A DNA stretch of 11,714 nucleotides from Elusimicrobiota bacterium (GTDB lineage Bacteria > Elusimicrobiota > Endomicrobiia > CG1-02-37-114 > JAHJSO01): NCBI GenBank assembly GCA_018830385.1, contig JAHJSO010000142.1, forward strand, positions 1-11,714. Direction: 5' to 3'. The notes under the pieces were generated by a model that was not told where the DNA came from, made no database searches, and was given only the letters and a program-made list of their open reading frames with translations. This document shows, piece after piece, positions 6,917-11,714 of this stretch. The number at the start of each line of letters is the position of its first letter. The first letter of the stretch is position 1. A program made the translations under genes and the position numbers.

Positions 6917-8076
6917 AAGAAACATACAAACTTATTTTAATGGTAATTGCTTTTGTTTTGGCATATTCTTTCCCCTTTTCGGGCCATCGGGTACAATCGG
7001 CAATAATGGAATCGTTCCTGATGCTGCAGGAATACTCAAGGCAACACATCCTCCTCTGCCTTGTTCCCTCTTTTTTTATTGCCGGGGCGATTGCAAATTT
7101 TATCAGCCAGAACTCCGTTATAAAGTATTTCGGTGCCGGGGCGAACAGGTTATTGTCTTATTCTGTTGCATCAATCTCAGGCAGTATCCTCTCCGTATGC
7201 TCCTGTACCGTGCTGCCGTTGTTTGCAGGCATTTACAGAAAGGGCGCGGGTATAGGCCCTGCCATTGCTTTCCTTTATTCCGGCCCTGCAATAAATGTGC
7301 TTGCAATAATTTTGACCGCACGGGTGTTAGGGATGGAACTGGGTATTGCGAGAACCGTCGGCGCTGTGGTTTTTTCCGTAATCATTGGACTGGGCATGCA
7401 TTTTATATTCAGGAAGGAGAAAACGGAAGGCGACAATGCCTCTTTCATAACCCCGGAAGACAATAAGGACGGGAGGCCTTTGTGGAAAACCGTTTTATAT
7501 TTTGCAGTAATGGTGAGCATAATTATTTTTGCAAACTGGGGCAGGGATGAATCCATTAAAGCATGGCAGGCGGTTTACCGGTTAAAATGGATAATCACGA
7601 TTTCCCTTTTAATTTGCCTTGCGTTTATACTTGTAAAATGGTTTAGAAAAGAGGAGTTAAAAGAATGGACGATTTCAACATGGGGGTTCGCAAAACAAAT
7701 TTTCCCCCTGCTTTTTGTAGGTGTATTTGTTGCAGGATTCCTTCTTGGCAGACCCGGACATGAGGCACTCATACCAAACGAATGGGTAGTAAAACTTGTC
7801 GGAGGGAACAGCATCCGTGCAAACCTTTTTGCTTCTGTTTCGGGCGCCCTGATGTATTTCTCCACTCTAACGGAAGTGCCTATCATTCAGGGGTTGATTG
7901 GCTCCGGTATGGGAAAAGGTCCGGCTCTCGCATTGCTGCTGACAGGTCCGTCGCTCAGTTTGCCGAGTATATTGGTTTTAAGGAGCGTCCTCGGCACAAA
8001 AAAAACACTCGTTTATATTATTCTTGTCGTGTTTTTTGCAACCATAAGCGGACTAATATACGGGACATTGTTTTAA
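6913..8076 (+). CDS. DUF318/ArsP-type permease (probable organoarsenical or metal efflux)
   Basis: Polytopic inner-membrane permease of 387 residues with about ten hydrophobic segments, belonging to the DUF318 group (Pfam ArsP_1). The family signature is complete in the first half: SVCSCTVLPLFAGIYRKG followed by GIGPAIAFLYSGPAIN (about residues 94-128), with the Cys96-x-Cys98 pair. A diverged second copy lies at about 317-347 (STLTEVPIIQGL...GMGKGPALALLL), showing internal duplication. ArsP proteins export trivalent organoarsenicals; other members are linked to Cu/Zn or unknown substrates, so the substrate here is inferred from position between arsR and acr3. The start overlaps the arsR stop by ATGA. 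The hydrophilic loop between the halves (about residues 168-190) is charged. The 3' end is part of a 37-bp direct repeat. Confidence 0.85.
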   Translation: MKETYKLILMVIAFVLAYSFPFSGHRVQSAIMESFLMLQEYSRQHILLCLVPSFFIAGAIANFISQNSVIKYFGAGANRLLSYSVASISGSILSVCSCTVLPLFAGIYRKGAGIGPAIAFLYSGPAINVLAIILTARVLGMELGIARTVGAVVFSVIIGLGMHFIFRKEKTEGDNASFITPEDNKDGRPLWKTVLYFAVMVSIIIFANWGRDESIKAWQAVYRLKWIITISLLICLAFILVKWFRKEELKEWTISTWGFAKQIFPLLFVGVFVAGFLLGRPGHEALIPNEWVVKLVGGNSIRANLFASVSGALMYFSTLTEVPIIQGLIGSGMGKGPALALLLTGPSLSLPSILVLRSVLGTKKTLVYIILVVFFATISGLIYGTLF

Positions 8077-8100
8077 TCTTACAATATAAAAACAGGGGGA
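8064..8100 (+). repeat. Direct repeat copy 1 (permease 3' end), promoter-like
   Basis: Starts at GACATTGTTTTAATC and includes the permease stop codon. It is 31/37 identical to 8132-8168, 68 bp downstream. It contains TATAAA (8085-8090) 17 nt after GGGACA (8062-8067), a weak promoter-like pair. No gene starts after this copy. Confidence 0.6.
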
Positions 8101-8129
8101 CTTCAAGGTAACCAGAGGTCATACACTCC

Positions 8130-8158
8130 CTGACATTGTCTTAATCTCATAATATAAA
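8130..8158 (+). promoter_or_regulatory. Possible internal promoter for acr3
   Basis: CTGACA (8130-8135, 5/6 to the -35 consensus), a 17-nt spacer and TATAAA (8153-8158, 5/6 to the -10) lie in the only sizeable gap of the operon. A start near 8165 would give a leader of about 40 nt to the acr3 ATG at 8205. It may allow acr3 and downstream genes to be expressed independently of arsR. Supported by sequence resemblance only. Confidence 0.4.
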
Positions 8159-8168
8159 ATCAGGTGGG
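8132..8168 (+). repeat. Direct repeat copy 2 (upstream of acr3), promoter-like
   Basis: Starts at GACATTGTCTTAATC; 31/37 identical to 8064-8100. It reproduces even the codons around the permease stop (ACA TTG TCT TAA against ACA TTG TTT TAA). This suggests it arose by duplication of the permease 3' end, perhaps leaving a remnant of a once longer duplicated segment. Confidence 0.6.
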
Positions 8169-8204
8169 ATGTCCATGAGTAATGCAAAACCGGAGGTAAC
8201 GTCA

Positions 8205-9377
8205 ATGAGTACGGCAAAGATTGAACGTGGTTTAGGGGTATTTGAGAAATACCTGACTGTCTGGGTAATACTCTGCATCGCAGCAGGTATTATCCTTGGG
8301 AAGGTCGCACCCTGTGTTGCTAAATATTTAGACGGCCTTGCAGTGTATGTAAACGATTCCCCGGTCGTTTCAATACCGATTGCGGTATGTCTTTTCTTTA
8401 TGATGTATCCTATCATGGTGAAGATTGATTTTACAGAAGTGTTAAAGACAGGAAAATCCATAAAGCCGATCGGGCTGACGCTATTTGCAAACTGGGCCGT
8501 TAAACCCTTTACGATGTATGCGATAGCCCTGTTTTTTCTCGGGTATCTTTTCAAAGGTTTTATCGGGTCTGAGGCAATTGATTATGTAAAAATGCCTCTC
8601 GGGATTGATTTACCCGTCGGTGCAACCCACGGGGTGGGTATTGTGGTTTTGCAAAACGGCATAAAGATGCTTCAGGTTCCCCTGTGGCGGAGTTATTTAG
8701 CCGGTTGCATTCTCCTGGGTATCGCACCGTGCACTGCAATGGTCCTTGTCTGGGGCTATCTTGCAAAAGGGAACGACGACCACACCCTCGTTATGGTTGC
8801 AATAAATTCTCTTTCAATGCTATTCCTTTATGGACCTCTCGGCGGATTCCTGTTAGGCGTAGGCCGGCTTCCTGTCCCGTGGCAGGCGCTTGTCCTGTCA
8901 ATCGCAATCTATGTTGCTCTACCTTTAGTTGCAGGATATTTTTCCAGAAAATGGCTGATAAAGGCAAAAGGCAATGACTGGTTCAATAAAAACTTTCTGC
9001 ATAAACTTACGCCTGTTTCCATTATCGCCCTCCTCTTTACGCTGGTTCTGCTTTTTTCATTCAAGGGGGACATAATCATAAGCCGGCCGTTGACGATTCT
9101 GTGGATAGCAATCCCTTTGTTTATACAGACGAATTTTATTTTCTGGCTGACATACCTCTTTGCAAAATTATTGAGGGTGGGGTATAAAGACGCCGCTCCG
9201 TCCGCGCTGATAGGGGCGAGCAACCATTTTGAGGTTGCAATCGCCACATCCACGATGCTCTTCGGTCTGTCATCGGGTTCGTCGCTTGTTACAGTGGTGG
9301 GTGTTTTGATAGAAGTTCCGACCATGCTTTTTCTGGTGTCTATTTGCAAGAAAACAAAAGCGTGGTTTATCGGTTAA
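8205..9377 (+). CDS. acr3: Acr3 arsenite efflux permease
   Basis: Inner-membrane arsenite exporter of the BASS/ACR3 superfamily (ten helices). Diagnostic segments are [12 protein letters not shown] with the conserved essential Cys (residue 176) and SNHFEVAIA with the conserved Glu (residue 343). At the N-terminus [23 protein letters not shown] and later [11 protein letters not shown] are also Acr3-typical. The chosen start at 8205 has GGAGG 8 nt upstream and gives 390 residues; in-frame ATGs at 8169 and 8175 would add 12 or 10 residues, with only AGGTGGG close by. The protein is about 30-40 residues longer than common Acr3 because of extra sequence between two helices (about residues 119-158, including [17 protein letters not shown] and [10 protein letters not shown]). 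It follows the permease after a 128-nt gap holding a duplicated segment and a possible promoter, and precedes the cupin by a short spacer. Confidence 0.93.
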   Translation: MSTAKIERGLGVFEKYLTVWVILCIAAGIILGKVAPCVAKYLDGLAVYVNDSPVVSIPIAVCLFFMMYPIMVKIDFTEVLKTGKSIKPIGLTLFANWAVKPFTMYAIALFFLGYLFKGFIGSEAIDYVKMPLGIDLPVGATHGVGIVVLQNGIKMLQVPLWRSYLAGCILLGIAPCTAMVLVWGYLAKGNDDHTLVMVAINSLSMLFLYGPLGGFLLGVGRLPVPWQALVLSIAIYVALPLVAGYFSRKWLIKAKGNDWFNKNFLHKLTPVSIIALLFTLVLLFSFKGDIIISRPLTILWIAIPLFIQTNFIFWLTYLFAKLLRVGYKDAAPSALIGASNHFEVAIATSTMLFGLSSGSSLVTVVGVLIEVPTMLFLVSICKKTKAWFIG

Positions 9378-9396
9378 GATAAGGAGGCCAATGACA

Positions 9397-9708
9397 ATGG
9401 ATAAATTTGAAATCAATAAATTTGTGAAATTTTCAGAAGATGGGCCGTCAAAAGAAATATTTTATAACAAGGGTGACCTGAAAGCCCAGATCTTATGTAT
9501 GAAAGCGGGACAGACAATACCGCCCTGTAAGATGAACAACGATGTCCTCTTTTATACTGTTGAAGGCGAAGGCGAAATCACTGTGGATGATAGAAAAGAA
9601 GTATTGCTTCCCGGGGTAAGCGTAATCATCCCGAAAGAAGCGGAGTCAAGGAGTATGTATGCGCGGACGGACATGGTAATCCTTGGCGTGCAGGCGGTAA
9701 GGAGGTAA
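9397..9708 (+). CDS. Small single-domain cupin, histidine ligands replaced
   Basis: A cupin-fold protein of 103 residues; catalytic or sensor role unknown. The fold is seen from KAQILCMKAGQTIPPCKMNNDVLFYTVEGEGEITV followed by KEVLLPGVSVIIPKEAESR, the two cupin motifs. In ordinary metal-binding cupins the first motif reads P-H-x-H-x3/4-E; here these positions read Pro-Cys-Lys-Met (Cys44 and Met46 from this start). The second-motif His is also absent, with an acidic IPKEAESR stretch there. It therefore cannot bind a metal the usual way, though a soft ligand such as As(III) or Cu(I) is conceivable. AAGGAGG at 9381-9387 lies 9 nt before the ATG at 9397 and only 3 nt before one at 9391 (two residues longer), so 9397 is preferred. 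It sits between acr3 and the thioredoxin-like gene. Confidence 0.8.
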   Translation: MDKFEINKFVKFSEDGPSKEIFYNKGDLKAQILCMKAGQTIPPCKMNNDVLFYTVEGEGEITVDDRKEVLLPGVSVIIPKEAESRSMYARTDMVILGVQAVRR

Positions 9709-9714
9709 AAAAAC

Positions 9715-9978
9715 ATGAAAATTGAAATTCTGGGGACAGGGTGCCCGAAATGTAGAAAACTGATGGAAGTCACGGAAAAAGCTATAAAGGACACGGGTGT
9801 TTCCGCTGAAATATCAAAAGTGGATAAAATCAGCGACATAATGAATTACGGTGTCATGGTTACCCCTGCGCTTGCCGTCAACGGCAAGGTTAAGGTTACA
9901 GGAAGGGTACCATCCGAAGAGGAGATAAAGAATTGGATAAAAGAGTTACAGAACGAAGGTAAACACAATGGCTGCTAA
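9715..9978 (+). CDS. Small thioredoxin-like protein (redox-active disulfide type)
   Basis: Cytoplasmic thioredoxin-fold protein of 87 residues without a signal peptide. The active site is GTGCPKCRKL with Cys10 and Cys13. The cis-proline region is VMVTPALAVNG, followed by GRVPSEEEIKNWI, all characteristic of the short thioredoxin family called redox-active disulfide protein 2. GGAGG at 9701-9705, overlapping the cupin stop, lies 9 nt upstream, so translation is likely coupled. In ars operons such proteins are candidates for supplying electrons to arsenate reduction or to a CcdA carrier; here the CcdA-like gene lies downstream. A C-terminal Cys87 (sequence HNGC) is an extra thiol. The stop codon is overlapped by the short DGC remnant starting at 9968. 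Confidence 0.88.
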   Translation: MKIEILGTGCPKCRKLMEVTEKAIKDTGVSAEISKVDKISDIMNYGVMVTPALAVNGKVKVTGRVPSEEEIKNWIKELQNEGKHNGC

Positions 9979-10057
9979 ATGTTGCTGCGGAAACACCGTA
10001 AAATTAATCTATGCCTGTTCAGGGGCTTCTGATGTAGGTAAGGACGGTGAATTATGA
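9968..10057 (+). pseudogene. Truncated DGC-type putative zinc-binding protein (29 codons)
   Basis: A 29-codon frame starts at ATG 9968 inside the end of the thioredoxin-like gene (11-nt overlap) and ends in TGA, sharing ATGA with the next gene. AAGG lies 8 nt upstream. The peptide begins MAAKCCCGNT and continues KLIYACSGASDVG. From memory this is the N-terminus of the DGC-domain (PF08859, putative zinc-binding) proteins often found in arsenic operons, which run to 120 or more residues. After SGASDVG the match stops and only KDGEL remains. The simplest reading is an internal deletion that removed most of the gene but kept its start and its overlap with the downstream lipoprotein gene. A retained short Cys-rich peptide (Cys5-7, Cys17) cannot be excluded. 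Confidence 0.7.
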
Positions 10058-10569
10058 AACGGACAAACATGAAGTTCTGTATCACATTATTGCTGATAAT
10101 CTTGTTCGTAAACGGATGCGGAAAAAACAATAACAATGAAACCAAAACAACAACTGTACCCGTAGAAATACCTGTAAAAAAAATTTCCAAAACAGGGACA
10201 ACCGATAAATCCGCTGAGCCTGTTTCCAAAAATATCACTGAAGCAAATACGAAACCTCCAAAAAAACAAATAAAGGAAGTACCGGAAATTAAAGTTATAT
10301 TTATAGAATTGGGTTCGGTCAATTGTATTCCCTGTAAGATGATGCAACCAATAATGGAAGAAATAGAAGAAGAATATGTTGGGCAGGTAAAGATTTTGTT
10401 TTATGATGTATGGACACAGGAAGGCAGACCGTACGCCCGGGAATACAGGATACGAGTCATACCCACACAGGTGTTCCTTGATAAAGATGGAAATGAATAT
10501 TTTAGACATGAAGGTTATTTCCCGAAGGATGAACTCATTAAGGTATTAAAAATGAAAGGTGTGGAATGA
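10054..10569 (+). CDS. Periplasmic thioredoxin-fold lipoprotein
   Basis: Membrane-anchored thiol-disulfide protein of 171 residues facing the periplasm. Residues 1-22 are a lipoprotein signal (hydrophobic LLLIILF, then VNGC with lipidation at Cys22). Residues 23-75 are a low-complexity linker rich in Lys, Thr, Asn and Pro. The thioredoxin domain covers about 76-171: IKVIFIELGSVNCIPCKMM with Cys91 and Cys94, FYDVWTQEG, and the cis-proline at Pro137 in RVIPTQVFLDKDG. The spacing and the VIPT cis-Pro motif are those of thioredoxins and TlpA-like reductants rather than DsbA oxidants. The start overlaps the DGC remnant (ATGA at 10054-10057) and its stop overlaps the CcdA-like gene (ATGA at 10566-10569). 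Its likely electron donor is that CcdA-like protein. Confidence 0.9.
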   Translation: MKRTNMKFCITLLLIILFVNGCGKNNNNETKTTTVPVEIPVKKISKTGTTDKSAEPVSKNITEANTKPPKKQIKEVPEIKVIFIELGSVNCIPCKMMQPIMEEIEEEYVGQVKILFYDVWTQEGRPYAREYRIRVIPTQVFLDKDGNEYFRHEGYFPKDELIKVLKMKGVE

Positions 10570-11270
10570 TAAGGATATTATTTGAATGGTTTTCAACCTC
10601 TCTGGAATCAACCGCTGTCATAGCAATCCTTGCATCTTTCATCTGGGGGATATTGAGTATATTATTAAGTCCCTGCCATTTATCCAGTATCCCGCTTATT
10701 GTTGGTTTTATTGACGGACAGGGCAGGAGTTCGGTAAAACGCTCTTTTCTTCTTGCAACTTTATTTTCAACAGGGATACTTGTAACAATCAGTGTTATAG
10801 GTGCGATTACCGGTTTGATAGGAAGAATGCTCGGGGATATAGGACCGTACGGGAATTATTTAGTCGCTTTTATAATGTTCATTATCGGACTCTACTTTCT
10901 TGAAATAATCAACATACCTTTCTTTAATCCCTCCTTCCATGCCGGTTTTAAAATGAAAGGATTGTTCGCTTCATTTATTCTGGGACTGGTATTCGGAGTA
11001 GCAATAGGTCCATGCACCTTTGCATATATGGCGCCCATGCTCGGGGTGGTCCTTAAAATTGCATCTACGAATTTCATATATTCATTAACCCTGATATTAT
11101 TTTATGCGGCGGGACACTGTTCAGTTATTATACTGGCAGGGACATTCACCGGTATAGTGCAGGAATATTTGAATTGGAATGAAAAGTCAAAAGGTGCTGT
11201 GATTCTTAAAAAAATATGCGGTGCTCTGGTCACAATTGGAGCGGTATATCTTTTATTATCAACATGTTAA
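10566..11270 (+). CDS. ccdA: CcdA-like transmembrane thiol carrier (DsbD membrane domain family)
   Basis: Polytopic membrane protein of 234 residues with about six hydrophobic segments, of the CcdA/DsbD-beta family that moves reducing equivalents from cytoplasmic thioredoxin to periplasmic partners. The paired membrane cysteines are Cys37 in LLSPCHLSSIPLIVGF and Cys150 in GVAIGPCTFAYMAPM, each in the expected Pro-Cys context. An additional conserved-looking AGHCSVIILAG (Cys185) is seen. ATG overlaps the lipoprotein stop (ATGA). Next to a periplasmic CIPC lipoprotein and near a cytoplasmic CPKC protein, it completes a transmembrane reductive relay. No cytochrome c maturation genes are present, so a role in arsenic or metal stress, rather than heme attachment, is inferred from context. 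Confidence 0.87.
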   Translation: MIRILFEWFSTSLESTAVIAILASFIWGILSILLSPCHLSSIPLIVGFIDGQGRSSVKRSFLLATLFSTGILVTISVIGAITGLIGRMLGDIGPYGNYLVAFIMFIIGLYFLEIINIPFFNPSFHAGFKMKGLFASFILGLVFGVAIGPCTFAYMAPMLGVVLKIASTNFIYSLTLILFYAAGHCSVIILAGTFTGIVQEYLNWNEKSKGAVILKKICGALVTIGAVYLLLSTC

Positions 11271-11286
11271 TATCCCGGAGATTTTT

Positions 11287-11569
11287 ATGACTGAAAATAT
11301 ACTTAAGGTAAAACCTCAATGAAGGTGATCCTGAACTAATAAAAGAAGCCGTGCGTTCTTGTTATCAGGAAAATCCTGTCCGGTTCCGGGGTTATGAATT
11401 ATTTGACCCCGGGGCATTCCCTGTCCCTGCAATATGTAAAAAAATCACATGGATGGTTACACATCCTGAACGCGAACCGAAAGACGAGGACGAACGGAAA
11501 CAAATAGAAAGATTAAAAACACAAATGGAATGGATAAAACAGAAATTAGAAGAAAAGAAGAGGCATTAA
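11287..11569 (+). pseudogene. Unrecognised small protein gene, apparently frameshifted near 11315
   Basis: ATG at 11287 has GGAG 6 nt upstream and reads MTENILKVKPQ before TGA at 11320-11322. From about 11312 the +1 frame is open to the stop at 11569 and reads like a real protein: LNEGDPELIKEAVRSCYQENPVRFRGYELFDPG, then FPVPAICKKITWMVTH and a charged, coiled-coil-like tail. The intact gene would encode about 94 residues. A GTG at 11351 could start a 72-residue product but has no ribosome-binding site. I do not recognise the family. It starts 16 nt after the CcdA-like gene, so it belonged to the ars operon. A sequencing error, a mutation or programmed frameshifting would all fit; no typical slippery site is seen. 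Confidence 0.6.
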
Positions 11570-11571
11570 AG

Positions 11572-11650
11572 TGGCGGGGACGACGAGATTTGAACTCGCG
11601 ATCTCCGGCTTGACAGGCCGGCGTGTTAAACCAGGCTACACCACGTCCCC
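11572..11650 (-). tRNA. tRNA-Asp (anticodon GTC), CCA encoded
   Basis: On the minus strand the acceptor stem GGGGACG pairs with CGTCCCC, followed by discriminator G and an encoded CCA (11574-11572). The D arm GTGTAGCCTGGTTTAACAC is present. The anticodon arm CCGGC-CTGTCAA-GCCGG carries GTC at 11614-11612. The T arm GCGAG-TTCAAAT-CTCGT is complete. G at the discriminator position is an Asp identity element. It converges on the end of the ars operon, its 3' end two bases past the last stop codon. Confidence 0.96.
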
Positions 11651-11680
11651 TCTATTTGTCAGGTATGTCGTTCAAAGATT

Positions 11681-11694
11681 CGGCAGTCCTGCCG
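11681..11694. other. Short inverted repeat upstream of the tRNA
   Basis: CGGCA-GTCC-TGCCG forms a 5-bp stem with a 4-nt loop, about 30 bp upstream of the tRNA on its coding strand. No T-tract follows, so terminator function is not supported. The remaining edge sequence shows no gene. Confidence 0.25.
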
Positions 11695-11714
11695 TAATTA
11701 TGTTGCTGCCTGCC

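Noticed and set aside
6882..7466. A 194-codon open frame overlapping arsR and the permease
   Set aside because: It lies in another frame of two well-supported genes, is rich in Cys and Arg without domain sense, and has no ribosome-binding site.
8909..9349. A long minus-strand open frame opposite acr3
   Set aside because: The plus strand encodes Acr3 with its conserved motifs here; the antisense frame shows no recognisable family.
11287..11330. Selenocysteine at the in-frame TGA of the last small gene
   Set aside because: A second TGA follows two codons later in the same frame, and the protein-like sequence continues in a different frame.
11681..11694. Intrinsic terminator at the inverted repeat near the right edge
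   Set aside because: The stem is only 5 bp and no T-run follows on either strand.
1..11714. CRISPR array, insertion sequence, transposase or integrase
   Set aside because: No regularly spaced repeats, terminal inverted repeats or recombinase-like protein were seen on either strand.

Overview
The window comes from a diderm (Gram-negative-type) bacterium of moderate to low G+C. It carries a TolC-family outer-membrane factor, an RND inner-membrane pump and two predicted lipoproteins, has sigma70-type promoters close to consensus, and uses TTG and GTG starts as well as ATG. The gene set (Acr3, DUF318 permease, thioredoxin/CcdA genes, no oxygen-dependent enzyme in view) would suit an anaerobic or metal-exposed environmental lineage. 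I cannot name the phylum from sequence alone.

Layout. (1) Positions 1-132, minus strand: the first 44 codons of a Fur-family regulator, with a consensus promoter and a 16/19 Fur-box match over its start site. (2) Positions 248-6284, minus strand: a complete tripartite efflux operon in the order TetR regulator, TolC-like outer-membrane factor, short lipoprotein adaptor, RND pump. The genes overlap or are a few bases apart. The only promoter seen is at 6310-6339, with an 18-bp palindromic operator over its start site. (3) Positions 6285-6541: a 257-bp divergent control region. (4) Positions 6542-11270, plus strand: an arsenic-resistance operon: arsR, DUF318/ArsP-type permease, acr3, a small cupin, an 87-residue thioredoxin-like protein, a 29-codon remnant of a DGC-type zinc-binding protein, a lipoprotein thioredoxin and a CcdA-like membrane protein. 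(5) Positions 11287-11569: a small unrecognised gene that appears frameshifted. (6) Positions 11572-11650, minus strand: tRNA-Asp(GTC) with an encoded CCA end.

How the genes fit together. The minus-strand operon should export hydrophobic toxicants under TetR autorepression. The plus-strand operon should sense arsenite through ArsR (Cys31/Cys33) and export it through Acr3, with the DUF318 permease a candidate exporter of organoarsenicals or other soft-metal species. The last genes look like a thiol-reducing relay across the membrane: cytoplasmic CPKC protein, CcdA-like carrier with two paired membrane cysteines, periplasmic CIPC lipoprotein. No arsenate reductase (ArsC) or methyltransferase (ArsM) is present.

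Most unusual points: a DGC gene cut down to 29 codons but still translationally linked to both neighbours; a cupin whose histidine ligands are replaced by Cys/Met; an adaptor with almost no alpha-hairpin; a duplicated promoter-like segment before acr3; and a 9-bp match to the tRNA 3' end lying on the far side of the ars operon.
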